64,000 bases of DNA, taken from the NCBI RefSeq assembly GCF_000009625.1, contig NC_002678.2, positions 1,674,001 through 1,738,000 of the forward strand. Direction: 5' to 3'. Source of the DNA: Mesorhizobium japonicum MAFF 303099 (lineage in GTDB: Bacteria; Pseudomonadota; Alphaproteobacteria; Rhizobiales; Rhizobiaceae). The position numbers were made by a program, and so were the translations under genes. The notes under the pieces were generated by a model. The model saw nothing but the letters and a program-made list of their open reading frames with translations, made no database searches and was not told the DNA's origin. Below, one piece after another: positions 7,662-16,683 of this stretch. Numbering within the stretch: position 1 is the first letter of the stretch; each line of letters begins with the position of its first letter.

Positions 7662-8567
7662 CTATTGCAGCTGCGGCTTCTTCAGAAAACTGCCGCGATC
7701 GGCGGATTTGACGCGCAGCCAGGTCTCGCGGCCGTCGCGCACCACGCGCATCGGGATCTCGGCGCCGGCCGAGCCGCTGTCCCACAGCTTGCGATAGAAA
7801 TCGGCGAGACCGTCGACCGCGCCGTCGCGGACCTCGGAGATGACGTCGCCCTGGCGCAGGCCGGCTTTTGCCGCCGGGCCGCCCTCGGTCACGCTCATCA
7901 CCACCACCTTGCCGTCGCTTTCGGCCGACAGGGCGCCGAGCCACGGACGCGGCGGCTTGGCCACCTGGCCGCGCGTCAAGAGATCGTCGAGGATCGGCGG
8001 CAACAGGTCGATCGGCACCACCATGTTGATATCGGCGACCTCGCCGGCGCGGCTCATCTGCAGGCGCAGCGAACCGATGCCGAGCAGCGCGCCATCGGCA
8101 CCGAACAGCGGCGCACCGCCCCAGGACGGATGCGCCGGCGCGATGAAGATCGCCTCGTCGAGCAGATACTCCCAATAGCCGGCGAATTCCTGCTTGGTGA
8201 CGATCTTGGCTTCGACCGCCCGGCCGATGCCGTCGGCAAGCACCACCGCGTCGCCGATCCTGGCCTTGCCGGCATCGCCAAGCGCCACGGCCGGCAGGCC
8301 GGTCGGCGCCAGCGCCTGGACCAGGCCGAAACCGGATTCCTGGTCATAGGCCAGCGCGTGCGCCGGGATGACGCGGCCGTCATACGCGGTCAGCCAGACC
8401 TCCTCGGCCTCGGTGATGAGATAGCCGATGGTCAGCACCAGCCCGTCATTGCGAATGACGACGCCGCTGCCCTCCCTGAGCGTACCCAGCGCGCCGGCCG
8501 TGAAGGCATCCTCGGGAACGGTCGCGCGCACGGCAACGACGGAGCGCGGATTGGGATTGATGGCCAT
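7662..8567 (-). CDS. HtrA-like PDZ protein with a lost catalytic triad
   Basis: 301 residues built like an S1C protease followed by one PDZ domain (about 205-295: GALSAESDGKVVVMSVTEGG...AGLRQGDVIS). The protease fold is recognisable, but all three triad positions differ: TNxHV is replaced by TIGYL (Tyr49), DxALI by GFGLV (Gly79) and GNSGG by PSWGG (Trp149). No signal peptide is visible, so it is probably cytoplasmic. It is likely a non-proteolytic peptide-binding or scaffold protein. It precedes the LysR gene by 19 bp. Confidence 0.82.
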   Translation of the reverse strand: MAINPNPRSVVAVRATVPEDAFTAGALGTLREGSGVVIRNDGLVLTIGYLITEAEEVWLTAYDGRVIPAHALAYDQESGFGLVQALAPTGLPAVALGDAGKARIGDAVVLADGIGRAVEAKIVTKQEFAGYWEYLLDEAIFIAPAHPSWGGAPLFGADGALLGIGSLRLQMSRAGEVADINMVVPIDLLPPILDDLLTRGQVAKPPRPWLGALSAESDGKVVVMSVTEGGPAAKAGLRQGDVISEVRDGAVDGLADFYRKLWDSGSAGAEIPMRVVRDGRETWLRVKSADRGSFLKKPQLQ

Positions 8568-8795
8568 GATTTTGTCCTGCGATGCAAATGCTTGGCGGCT
8601 TCTTCTATAGGTATGCCTCGGAGGGGATGGTGCAAGGTGCGCATCGCTAGTTCTTCCTTCTCCCCCTGTGGGAGAAGGACAAGCGCAGCACCCGCATAAA
8701 ACAATAGTTCAATGCAAGTTGAACTTCCACCTCCGCAGCCCTAGCTATAGATGTGTCCGCTCAATCCCGTCCTTCCCTTCCCCATGAGGCCCGAC

Positions 8796-9662
8796 ATGAC
8801 AGACTACACCCCGCCGAAAGTATGGACCTGGAACAAGGCAAATGGCGGCACCTTTGCCAGCATCAACCGTCCGATCGCCGGGCCGACGCATGACAAGGAA
8901 TTGCCCATCGGCAAGCACCCCTTGCAGCTTTATTCGCTGGCAACGCCGAACGGCGTCAAAGTCACGGTGATGCTGGAGGAACTTCTGGCGCTGGGCCACA
9001 AGGGCGCCGAATACGACGCCTGGCTCATCCGGATCAACGAAGGCGACCAGTTCGGCAGCGGCTTCGTCGAGGTCAATCCCAACTCCAAGATCCCGGCCCT
9101 GATGGACCGCAGCGGCGCCACCCCGGTGCGCATCTTCGAATCCGGCTCGATCCTGGTCTATCTCGCCGAAAAGTTCGGCGAATTCCTGCCCACCGAGCAG
9201 CCGGCGCGCGCGGAAGTCCTGTCCTGGCTGTTCTGGCAGATGGGTTCGGCGCCGTATCTGGGCGGCGGCTTCGGCCATTTCTATGCCTACGCGCCGCAGA
9301 AATTCGAATATGCCATCGACCGCTTCGCCATGGAAACCAAGCGGCAGCTCGATGTGCTCGACCGCCGGCTGGCCGAAACTGAATATCTCGGCGGCAAGGA
9401 CTACACGATCGCCGACATGGCGGTGTGGCCCTGGTATGGCGGGCTGGCGCTCGGGCGCATGTACAATGATTCCGGCGAGTTCCTGTCCGTGCAGGAATAC
9501 AAGCACGTCCAGCGCTGGGCGAAGGCGATCGACGCCCGCCCGGCGGTCAAGCGCGGCCGCATGGTCAACCGCGCCTTCGGCGAGCCGGCCATGCAGTTGC
9601 ATGAGCGCCACGACGCCAGCGATTTCGACACGAATACGCAGGACAAGCTCGCCGCCGAATAG
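8796..9662 (+). CDS. yghU: Glutathione transferase, YghU-type disulfide-bond oxidoreductase
   Basis: 288 residues. The long N-terminus (PPKVWTWNKANGGTFASINRPIAG) before the thioredoxin-like domain is characteristic of YghU/YfcG nu-class enzymes, which reduce disulfides with two bound glutathiones. LYSLATPNGVKVTVMLEEL starts the thioredoxin fold; ESGSILVYLAEKFG binds the gamma-glutamyl group; GGKDYTIADMAVWPW is the helical-domain box. ATG 8796 has GAGG 8 nt upstream; 8751 and 8784 are alternatives. A terminator follows at 9683-9715. Confidence 0.9.
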   Translation: MTDYTPPKVWTWNKANGGTFASINRPIAGPTHDKELPIGKHPLQLYSLATPNGVKVTVMLEELLALGHKGAEYDAWLIRINEGDQFGSGFVEVNPNSKIPALMDRSGATPVRIFESGSILVYLAEKFGEFLPTEQPARAEVLSWLFWQMGSAPYLGGGFGHFYAYAPQKFEYAIDRFAMETKRQLDVLDRRLAETEYLGGKDYTIADMAVWPWYGGLALGRMYNDSGEFLSVQEYKHVQRWAKAIDARPAVKRGRMVNRAFGEPAMQLHERHDASDFDTNTQDKLAAE

Positions 9663-9682
9663 GCGGCGGCAAGGCTGACAAG

Positions 9683-9715
9683 AAAAACCCGCCACCAGAT
9701 TGGTAGCGGGTTTTT
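9683..9715. terminator. Bidirectional rho-independent terminator
   Basis: AAAAACCCGC (9683-9692) and GCGGGTTTTT (9706-9715) are perfect inverse complements, with an inner ACC/GGT pairing. The T-run is present on both strands. It sits between the converging yghU and DUF1236 genes and can end both transcripts. Confidence 0.9.
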
Positions 9716-9737
9716 CAAATGCCAGATGTTGAACCAG

Positions 9738-10037
9738 TTAGTGCAGCACTTCGACGATCTGACGGGTCTCCGGGTCGACCAGGACAGTCTGGTCGTTGAT
9801 CACGGCGACGCGATACTTGACGTTAGGCACTTCGCGCAGTTCGACCTTGTCGGGCACCGGCGAGCCGAGCTTGAGCTCGAGGCCCAGCAGATTGACCGAC
9901 GCCAGCGGCTGTTTCTTGACGTATTCGCGAACCACCGTCTCCTGCTCCGGCTGGACGACGATGGTGTCCGCCAGAGCCGTACCGATGCCGCCCATCAGGA
10001 TGATCGCGGCTGCCGCACTCGAAAGATAATGTTTCAT
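9738..10037 (-). CDS. DUF1236 exported protein
   Basis: 99 residues. A signal peptide (MKHYLSSAAAAIILMGGIGTALA) is followed by the DUF1236 pattern: VVREYVKKQPLASVNLLGLELKLG, then PDKVELREVPNVKYRVAVINDQTVLVDPETRQIVEVLH. This family of small periplasmic proteins is widespread in Rhizobiales; many carry SH3-like or tandem DUF1236 units. Function unknown, possibly envelope-associated. AAGGAGG lies just upstream of the start (10041-10047). Confidence 0.85.
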   Translation of the reverse strand: MKHYLSSAAAAIILMGGIGTALADTIVVQPEQETVVREYVKKQPLASVNLLGLELKLGSPVPDKVELREVPNVKYRVAVINDQTVLVDPETRQIVEVLH

Positions 10038-10678
10038 AACAAACCTCCTTGGTAGCTATCTGGGTTCCGCCCTTGAGGAAAACTCTGACGTCACCGCAAG
10101 GTTCCACTCCAATTTGTGGAATAGATGTACGGCTTTCACGATATGATGATTTCAATTTTTCTCGGAATGGAGCGACGTTCCGAAATTCTGCTTGAGAAAT
10201 CCGGAGATCATTACGAATATCAGAATATTATACACTTTCCTCGGAAGGCGCATATCAGGTGCTTTCTTCCGAAGGGGCCGCGATCCGCCGAATGCCTTAG
10301 AGACAGCTAACGTAGAGCGCACCGTGTCGTTCCCAGATGCCGTCGTGGAAGGCATCAAAAAGGCCCGCCCGGCCGGGAGCAGGGCGAGCCTCAAACGGTG
10401 CCGGCGGAGGTGGCAGCCTCACCGGTCACATTGGGAAAACGCCGGCGCCGGCATCCGGTTCCAGCGCCGATAACGTGACCCATTCAGCGGCAACCATGTG
10501 ACGGTCATGACGTTGTCCGCCCGGACGAAATCTCCAGCAAGAATGCTCACGCCATGGCTCCCCCCGTGACCAAGCATCCCTTCATGCTGGTCGTTATCGC
10601 GCTGACGGCGCCCTTTGCCGGCCTTGCCTGGCGCACGCGCGAATGGATGGGCTGGCAGCGAGTCGTCTCACTGCCGAT
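10038..10678. other. 641-bp stretch with no supported gene
   Basis: The part at 10120-10260 is distinctly AT-richer than its surroundings and 10350-10480 is GC-rich with short hairpins. Short open frames exist on both strands, but none has a convincing start, composition or recognisable domain. The AT-rich part adjoins the promoter side of the DUF1236 gene. Confidence 0.5.
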
Positions 10679-10924
10679 CTATCCCCGGTGCCCACCGTCG
10701 CGATGCAGCGGCCGAACAGCGTTGGCCTCACCCTGATCTGCGGCTTTGCGCGCGCGACTGTAGATCAGCCGGATGACGAGCGCGAAGTAACCGACCTGGA
10801 GGACAACCAGCACCGCTATCGTCCAGCCCAGCGCCTTCCAGAAAGAACCGGTGGCCATATAAGTCCAGACCGCGACGATGATGGTCGTGGCTGACATTCC
10901 TACGAGAAACTGCCCAAGATACAT
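10679..10924 (-). CDS. SyrA/ExoX-type exopolysaccharide production repressor
   Basis: 81 residues starting MYLGQFLVGMSATTI. Two transmembrane helices (about 5-24 and 32-54, the latter LGWTIAVLVVLQVGYFALVIRLIY) precede a polar tail. This matches the small membrane-protein family that modulates exopolysaccharide synthesis in rhizobia (ExoX, SyrA). A clear paralogue lies at 44058-44297: both share Q-F-L-V-G-M-S-A-T-T near the start and LQVGY in helix two. Inner membrane. The frame is open upstream to 10996, but the paralogue supports 10924. Confidence 0.8.
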   Translation of the reverse strand: MYLGQFLVGMSATTIIVAVWTYMATGSFWKALGWTIAVLVVLQVGYFALVIRLIYSRARKAADQGEANAVRPLHRDGGHRG

Positions 10925-11142
10925 CGATACCCAAAGCCGCCGAAACTGCCCGTTTCGAACGACTCTCCCGCTTGGAGTCCCAATGCCCGCACACAACGTT
11001 TCATTATTTTAGCAACTGCGCAACTATGTGATCGTCCGACCCGTAACCACCCTCGAAATTTGTTGCGCGCTGACCCGGTCAGGAGCAATTTGATGCTCAC
11101 GGACTGAGGTAATGCAGAAAACAAGTCCGGGGGGATGGGGAA

Positions 11143-11883
11143 ATGACGCTCAAACTGATCGGAGCCGGTTTCGGCCGCACCGGCACGTGGTCGACTTTTG
11201 CCGCGCTGAACAGGCTCGGCCTGCCCTGCTATCACATGCAGGAAGTGATTATGAACAAGGCCAACAAGGGCCATCTCGATTTCTGGCGCAAGGTCGCCAA
11301 CAGCCCGCCCGGCAGCCAGCATGACTGGAACCGCGTCTTCGCCAACTATACGGCGACCGTCGACAATCCCGGCTGCTGCGTGTGGAAGGAATTGCTGGCC
11401 GCCTACCCCGACGCCAAGGTGCTCTTGACCCTGCATCCGCGCGGCGCCGAGGCGTGGTACGAAAGCACGATCGACACGATCTACTTCACCGAGAATGTCT
11501 GGCAATTCAAGATCCTGGAATGGCTGACGCCCTTCGGTTGGAAATTCGGCGACATGTCGCGCAAGCTGATATGGGGCCGCACGCTGGACGGCGTGATGAA
11601 CGACCGCGCCAAGGCGGTGGCGCGCTACAACACCTATGTCGAGCAGGTGAAGGCCGCGGTGCCGCCGCACAAGCTGCTGGTCTACAAGGTGACCGAAGGC
11701 TGGGCGCCGCTCTGCGATTTCCTCGGTGTGGCGCTGCCCAACGAACCCTTCCCCAACCTCAACGACCGCGAGACGATCAAGAAGATCATCCGCGACATCA
11801 TCAAGGGGTCGTATATCATGCTGGGGCTGGCAATCGCTGCCATAGTGGCGGTGGTCGCAGCGCTGTGGTGGTGGCTAGGCTAG
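11143..11883 (+). CDS. Sulfotransferase-family protein with C-terminal membrane anchor
   Basis: 246 residues. IGAGFGRTGTWS (about 6-17) is the PAPS-binding P-loop-like motif of sulfotransferases; KVLLTLHPRGAEAWYESTIDTIY carries the RxxxxxxxS-like 3'-phosphate segment. This is the group of sulfotransferase-domain proteins common in alphaproteobacteria (also annotated as NAD-dependent-epimerase-linked), substrate unknown. The last 25 residues (GLAIAAIVAVVAALWWWLG) form a single membrane helix, so the enzyme is probably tail-anchored. GGGGAA precedes the start. Confidence 0.8.
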   Translation: MTLKLIGAGFGRTGTWSTFAALNRLGLPCYHMQEVIMNKANKGHLDFWRKVANSPPGSQHDWNRVFANYTATVDNPGCCVWKELLAAYPDAKVLLTLHPRGAEAWYESTIDTIYFTENVWQFKILEWLTPFGWKFGDMSRKLIWGRTLDGVMNDRAKAVARYNTYVEQVKAAVPPHKLLVYKVTEGWAPLCDFLGVALPNEPFPNLNDRETIKKIIRDIIKGSYIMLGLAIAAIVAVVAALWWWLG

Positions 11884-11995
11884 TCACACCCGCACGCTCA
11901 AGTCCGAAGGCGTCCGAATCCCTAGCTGCGAGGACCGGGAACTAACCATCGCACCCCGAGTTTCGCTTTCAGTCTTTCAAGGATTGGAGGCCAGC

Positions 11996-12274
11996 ATGGC
12001 ACCGCGCAGCAAACCACGCACCGGCGATGACGACAGCCCTGACGTCGAGGGGCCGACGATCGAGCAGCAGAACGCGATCAAGCGCGGCCAGATCCTGCCC
12101 GGCTCCGTGTCGGAAAACGGCGACATGCGCTACGGCGTCGAAAAGGACGGTGACCTGACGGAGGAGGACGACGACAACGCCCTCCAGGACAGCGATGACG
12201 CCTTGCCGAACGACGAAGAAGAAGCGGCAATCAAGCGGCACCCGACGCGCGAAGGTCGGTTCGACGAGACATGA
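11996..12274 (+). CDS. Small acidic hypothetical protein
   Basis: 92 residues. ATG 11996 has GGAGG 5 nt upstream. The sequence is Asp/Glu-rich, especially EEDDDNALQDSDDALPNDEEE in the second half, with no hydrophobic core segments. It is probably disordered and soluble. No family recognised. A terminator begins at the base after the stop codon. Confidence 0.65.
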   Translation: MAPRSKPRTGDDDSPDVEGPTIEQQNAIKRGQILPGSVSENGDMRYGVEKDGDLTEEDDDNALQDSDDALPNDEEEAAIKRHPTREGRFDET

Positions 12275-12298
12275 GGGCTGGAAATTCCCAGCCCTTTT
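12275..12298 (+). terminator. Rho-independent terminator
   Basis: GGGCTGG (12275-12281) pairs with CCAGCCC (12288-12294) around a 6-nt loop, followed by TTTT. It starts immediately after the TGA at 12272-12274. Confidence 0.85.
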
Positions 12299-12792
12299 CA
12301 GAGCTGCAAGCGCTCCCTCCCCGCAATGCCCGCGTAATCCGTCCATGCCCGTGCGCAACCGCGACATGGCAGCGCCGCTCAGCCGGCGCGAGGTCTGCAA
12401 GTTCGAATTCCTGAACATCGGCAAGAGCCTGTTTGCCTCGCCGCTCAGACTAAACGAAGTTCAATTTGACCTGCCTGCGCAAAGGCCTTGTGTGGTGGAA
12501 GGTAGCACACCATCGTCGGACGGCAGGAGACCGATATTCCGCCCTTTCCGCCGCCCGCTTTTGCCCCTCGACAGGGTACAGGAACTATATCTCAATTGGC
12601 TAAAATAGCGGAACATCCAATGGACATTGCCGGAACCGAACATGACCCATCGGACCTTTGCTTCAGCCACCTAAGACCTTGGTCCCAAAAGGAAACGCAA
12701 AAGGCCGATGAGGCTCTCCCTCGGGAACATCCTGCGTCCGCCGTCGTTTGCGGCAAGGTCTCCGGACCGGACTGGATTTCGGAGGATGAGCG
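12299..12792. other. 494-bp stretch with no supported gene
   Basis: Only short frames with unconvincing composition are present. The part at 12560-12610 is AT-richer (CAGGAACTATATCTCAATTGG) and could hold a promoter for the small membrane protein at 12793. Nothing else is supported. Confidence 0.45.
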
Positions 12793-12999
12793 ATGCGCCA
12801 TCGGTCCATCATCACCAGAACAGGCCACGGCCCGGGTACGGCGGTCGCCGTGTTGATAGTCGGGCTGGCGGTGGTGGGGATTGTGTTCCTCGTCCTGGGC
12901 GGCTTGCTCTATTTCGGCGAGCAGCCGCCTGATCAACGCGCGCTGTCTTCCGTGCCAGCCCGGTCGGCCCAGGCGGCCGATCACAGGGCGGTCGATTGA
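12793..12999 (+). CDS. Small single-pass membrane protein, hypothetical
   Basis: 68 residues. GGAGGATGAGCG places a strong SD 7 nt before the ATG. After a short basic N-terminus (MRHRSIITRTGHGPG), one long hydrophobic helix (AVAVLIVGLAVVGIVFLVLGGLLYF) spans the membrane, with a polar tail outside. No family recognised. The good SD and membrane segment argue that it is a real gene despite its size. Confidence 0.55.
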   Translation: MRHRSIITRTGHGPGTAVAVLIVGLAVVGIVFLVLGGLLYFGEQPPDQRALSSVPARSAQAADHRAVD

Positions 13000-13069
13000 T
13001 AAGGCCCTGCGCGGCCGTCATGCATCATCAAAGATTGCGGCGGCCGCCGCCGAGAACCGGCCTGTCGCC

Positions 13070-13732
13070 TCAGAATTTGTAGTTGATCTTGCCGACCACG
13101 ACATTTTCCGTGTTGCGATTGTCGACGAAGAAGCCCGGAATTGTGTCGCTTTCGCCGCTTTTCGTGCCAAAATCATAATAATTCCATTCGACGCCGGCGG
13201 TCCAATGGTCGGTCAATGCATATTCGGCGCCCAGGCCTGCCGTCCAGCCGACCCGGGATCCCCCGCCAAATGACTGGTGAAAACCGTCGACCTCAGCGAT
13301 TTTATACTTGGTGAAGGCGACACCGGCATCGCCATAAATCAGGATCCGGTCGATCGCATATCCCAGGCGGCCACGCACCGAGCCCAGATAATCCTGCTTG
13401 GTCTCGCAAGTTGTGCCCAGGGCAGTAGAGCATTGACCGTCGCCCTTCACGGTCGAGCCCGCAAGGTCGCCCTCAATGCCGATGACGAATTGGTTGATCT
13501 GGTAGTTGTAGCCGATCTGGCCGCCGAAAATGCCGCCAGACCCGTTTGTGTTGAAACTGTCGAACGTGGCGCCCGACCAGCGACTGTCGTTCCAGCCACC
13601 GCCCGCCTGGACACCGCCATAAAACCCGGTCCAGGAAAAAGGCATGGCGGCGACAGGTTCGACGATATCCGCCGCCAGAACCGGAGACGCGGCTGCAAGA
13701 AATGCAACGGAACACAGCAGTGCGAGCTTCAT
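13070..13732 (-). CDS. Outer-membrane beta-barrel protein (Omp25/Omp31-like)
   Basis: 220 residues. A signal peptide (MKLALLCSVAFLAAASPVLA) is followed by FSWTGFYGGVQAGGGW, the typical first strand of rhizobial Omp25/31-like porins. Alternating Gly/aromatic strands follow (GIFGGQIGYNYQINQFVIGIEGD; GSVRGRLGYAIDRILIYGDAG), and the chain ends in KINYKF with the C-terminal Phe needed for BAM recognition. Eight strands fit the length. Located in the outer membrane. It converges on the small membrane protein upstream. Confidence 0.88.
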   Translation of the reverse strand: MKLALLCSVAFLAAASPVLAADIVEPVAAMPFSWTGFYGGVQAGGGWNDSRWSGATFDSFNTNGSGGIFGGQIGYNYQINQFVIGIEGDLAGSTVKGDGQCSTALGTTCETKQDYLGSVRGRLGYAIDRILIYGDAGVAFTKYKIAEVDGFHQSFGGGSRVGWTAGLGAEYALTDHWTAGVEWNYYDFGTKSGESDTIPGFFVDNRNTENVVVGKINYKF

Positions 13733-13892
13733 CGATATCTCCGCATCAGTCGCCCTTCCCCCCGCGTCACATCGATACCACAAGACCGATCGCCGGCTGT
13801 AACTGAAAGAACGGAAAGTTTCAGGCGAGCGTGTTTTTAAGTGCGTCCCGTTGCACGGCAGCAACAAATAGGCCGCAGCTTGGCAGGAAAGC

Positions 13893-15140
13893 CTAATAAG
13901 AGGTGCTGACGCCCAGCATCTTGCCAACCCTCGCCACCGCTTTGCCCCGCCGATAGACCGTGCGGTCCTTCGGCACGGCCACCACCGCTTCGGGCACGTG
14001 CTGCGCCGGCATGGCGACGAAGTCGGCGCTGGCGCCGACGGCAATGCCATAGTCCGCCAGCCCCAGCGCCCTGGCGCCGGCATGGGTCACCACATCGAAG
14101 GCCGCCTCGAGCTCGCGGTCCTCGTAGAAGCCGGAGCGGTAGCCGATCATATTGGCCCGGTTCAGCATGTCGCCATCGCCATAGGGCCACCAGGAATCGC
14201 GGATGTTGTCGGAACCGCTGAACACGGTGACGCCGGCCTGCCGCAGGGCCGCCACCGGCGGGAAGGCATGGTTGCCGGGCGCGTTGGTCATGATCGCCAC
14301 GCCAGCCGCCGCCAGCATCGCGCCGGCCTTCGCCAGGGCGTCGGCCGGGATGTCGCCAAGACCATAGGCGTGGCTGACGGCGACATGGCCCGCCATGCCG
14401 AGCGCCTTTGTCCGCGCGGCGATCTCCTCGACCTGGAACAGGCCGAGCGCGCCGCCATCATGCAGGTGGATGTCGACGCCGGCGCCATGCTTCTGCGCCA
14501 GGGCGAAGACCACATCGAGATGGCCGTTCACGTCACGGTCGAAGCTGGCGGGGTCGAGCCCGCCGATGAGATCGCAGCCGAGCTTCAGCGCCTCGTCCAG
14601 CAGTTCCGCCGTGCCCGGCGAGGACAGGATGCCGCTTTGCGGGAAGGCGACGAGCTGGATGTCGATGAGGTCGCGGTATTTTTCGCGGACGGCCAGGATG
14701 GTTTCGACATGGCGGAGTCCGACCGAGGCGTCGACCATGACATGGCTGCGCATGGCCAGGCTGCCATTGCCGACGCAGAGCTCGAGCTGGTTCTTCGCGC
14801 GCTCCGCCATCGGCGCGGCGGCGGCAAGGTTTCGCGCCTGGAAGGCGACACGCTCGCGCACGTCGAAGCCGTTGGTGCAGGGAATGTGCGGGCGCCAGGC
14901 ATCGCCATAAAACGAGGTGTCGAGATGGATGTGCCCCTCGACGAAGGCCGGCACGACAAGCTGGCCGCTGAGATCGATGTCAGCGGGGTCGATGGCGGCG
15001 AAATCGGCCGGCGGCGCCTTGCCGGCCGGCGCGATGGCGCGGAAGCGGCCGCCGGTGACGAAGAGATCCGCCAGCGACCCATCGGCCAGTTTCGCATTGC
15101 GGAAAATCGTCTGCTCGCTCAAAATCGCTTGCTCGCTCAT
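13893..15140 (-). CDS. Amidohydrolase-family protein (cytosine-deaminase-like)
   Basis: 415 residues from the ATG at 15140; 15149 is an alternative. EGHIHLDTSF carries the HxH metal motif; DIHLHDGG and SHAYGLGD supply further His ligands, and FSGSDNIRDSW the last Asp. The layout matches CodA-like deaminases and related ring hydrolases that act on cyclic amides or pyrimidines. The C-terminal beta-sandwich strand (IAVGASADFVAMPAQHVPEAV) is standard. Cytosolic metalloenzyme; exact substrate not determined. Confidence 0.87.
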   Translation of the reverse strand: MSEQAILSEQTIFRNAKLADGSLADLFVTGGRFRAIAPAGKAPPADFAAIDPADIDLSGQLVVPAFVEGHIHLDTSFYGDAWRPHIPCTNGFDVRERVAFQARNLAAAAPMAERAKNQLELCVGNGSLAMRSHVMVDASVGLRHVETILAVREKYRDLIDIQLVAFPQSGILSSPGTAELLDEALKLGCDLIGGLDPASFDRDVNGHLDVVFALAQKHGAGVDIHLHDGGALGLFQVEEIAARTKALGMAGHVAVSHAYGLGDIPADALAKAGAMLAAAGVAIMTNAPGNHAFPPVAALRQAGVTVFSGSDNIRDSWWPYGDGDMLNRANMIGYRSGFYEDRELEAAFDVVTHAGARALGLADYGIAVGASADFVAMPAQHVPEAVVAVPKDRTVYRRGKAVARVGKMLGVSTSY

Positions 15141-15149
15141 GGGCGCCAT

Positions 15150-15468
15150 CCCTGCCGAAAGCGCCAGTCCTCGCCGCCCGCCCGCTGCGGGTCAATGCGG
15201 CAGCGACGAAAAACTGTTTCGCGCATTGCCCCTGGTTCCGGCGAGGCGGGGCGCGAATCCGCACCGCGGCTCTTGCCTATTCCGCTTTCACGGAAGTTTC
15301 GGCGGCCCCGCAATGTGCCATTGTGTTATCGCGGCGGTACGAGCCGCCCTGGTTGACGCGGGCGCCCAGCCATCCCAACAATGCGCCCCCCGCCCGCGTC
15401 GACCATGGCAGGAGCCGGTGTTGTGACCCGATCCGGTAGGTCCGGCCTACTGCGACCCCGTTGCCGCT
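15150..15468. other. Intergenic stretch without a supported gene
   Basis: It separates the amidohydrolase start from the end of the frameshifted hydrolase gene. It is GC-rich, with no good SD-start pairs or recognisable protein, and presumably holds the promoter of the amidohydrolase gene. Confidence 0.4.
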
Positions 15469-16021
15469 TCAGCCGCCAACCAGCGCCTTTGTCGTCACCA
15501 GATTGACGCCGGCCTCGGCGAATTCGCGATTATGTCGGGCGATGATCTGCTCGGCGCTCTCGGCGGCACTGTCCAGCGTGCTGTGGGCATCGGAAACCAC
15601 GGTGACGCCGAGCCCCCTGGCGATCGCGCCCTTGACGGTTGCCGCGACGCAAAAATCGCTCTGCGCGCCGAGGATCACAACCCCACCGGCCCCCTTGCCC
15701 GACCACCCAGTCGCCAAAGGCGGGATTGCTGAAGGCGTCGCGCACGGATTTGGCGAAAGTCGGCTCGTCCTCAGCCTGGCCAAGGGCGGACCATACCGGC
15801 CAACCTGCCTCACCCGGCGCCAGCGGATCGCCCTCAGGTCCATCATGCCTGACGAAAGCGACCTTGCGTCCACCGCGCCTTGCCCAGTCGATCACCGCCC
15901 GGGCACGCTCCGCAATGGCGGGCGCGTCGTGGATCGGCGGCTCGTGCAGGCCGTCGAACATACCGGTCTGGAGGTCGATGACGATGAGGGGCGCGTTCGC
16001 AGTGAGGCTGGGGACTGACAT
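15469..16021 (-). pseudogene. Isochorismatase-like cysteine hydrolase, frameshifted
   Basis: Translation from ATG 16021 gives PLIVIDLQTGMFDG (catalytic Asp), KVAFVRHDG (catalytic Lys region) and runs to AFGDWVVGQG. The family sequence then continues in another frame as AGGVVILGAQSDFCVAATVKGA, with the nucleophilic Cys, to the end at 15469. The switch falls in a run of five C on the + strand (15690-15694); deleting one C restores a single 183-residue open frame. All catalytic residues remain, so the break is very recent or a sequencing error. Confidence 0.8.
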
Positions 16022-16080
16022 GGTTTTTACATAGCATGCAGGAATCAAGGCTCAAGGATTATGCCGACGGCCGCCCACAA

Positions 16081-16683
16081 CTAGGGCAGCCTTGCCAATC
16101 CGACAAAAGCCAGCAGCGGGGTGATATCGTGGCGGTCGGCGGCTTTGAGCGCCGCGATATAACCCGCCCGCCTTTCGTTCATTTTCTGCAGATCGGAGCC
16201 GGCGGTCCAGTCTATCGGGTCGACCTTGTATATTTTCTCTAACACGGCATCGGCAAGGATGCGGGCATGGCGCCCATTGCCGTTCGCGAACGGATGGACG
16301 AACACGATCCGGTGGTGCAAACGCACCGCAGCCTCTCTGGGCATATAGGTGCCCTTATCCGCCCAGTATCGCGCGTCATCAAGAACCACCCGCAATTGCG
16401 ACCCGATTTGCGCGGGATCGACGCCGATGTTCTTGCCGGTAGTCCTGAAGGCTCCTGCCCAGTTCCAGACCTGGCCAAACAGCTGCCGGTGAAGCTCTAT
16501 GGCAAAGCCGTCGCTGAGAATGTCCTTCCTTCTTGTCCGGGAAAGCCAAAGCAGGCCGGAGGTGATGTTGGCTTGCTCCAGCTCATCGAGTTCGGCCTGC
16601 GTGGTGATGTGCCTGTGCTTCAATCCGGCGAGCTCGTTGGGATCAAGCGGCGTCGCGCCCACGGGATAGTCGGGCGCAATCAT
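16081..16683 (-). CDS. Mobile mystery protein B (Fic-domain AMP-transferase)
   Basis: 200 residues. The Fic core HPFANGNGRHAR at residues 130-141 matches HxFx(D/E)GNGRxxR, with Asn where many Fic proteins have Asp/Glu. ELDELEQANITSGLLWL and WNWAGAFRTTGKNIGV are typical of mobile mystery protein B (TIGR02613), found in pairs with protein A on mobile elements. Fic enzymes transfer AMP or other nucleotides to a target hydroxyl. The start overlaps the upstream HTH gene by 4 bp (ATGA), indicating translational coupling. Confidence 0.85.
   Translation of the reverse strand: MIAPDYPVGATPLDPNELAGLKHRHITTQAELDELEQANITSGLLWLSRTRRKDILSDGFAIELHRQLFGQVWNWAGAFRTTGKNIGVDPAQIGSQLRVVLDDARYWADKGTYMPREAAVRLHHRIVFVHPFANGNGRHARILADAVLEKIYKVDPIDWTAGSDLQKMNERRAGYIAALKAADRHDITPLLAFVGLARLP

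Noticed and set aside
10192..10473. Open frame in the AT-rich 10.2-kb stretch
   Set aside because: No SD, no motif, and composition changes midway.
10554..10736. A 60-codon frame with a hydrophobic stretch near the ExoX-type gene
   Set aside because: It lacks an SD and runs into the antisense of the repressor gene; only the hydrophobic start is suggestive.
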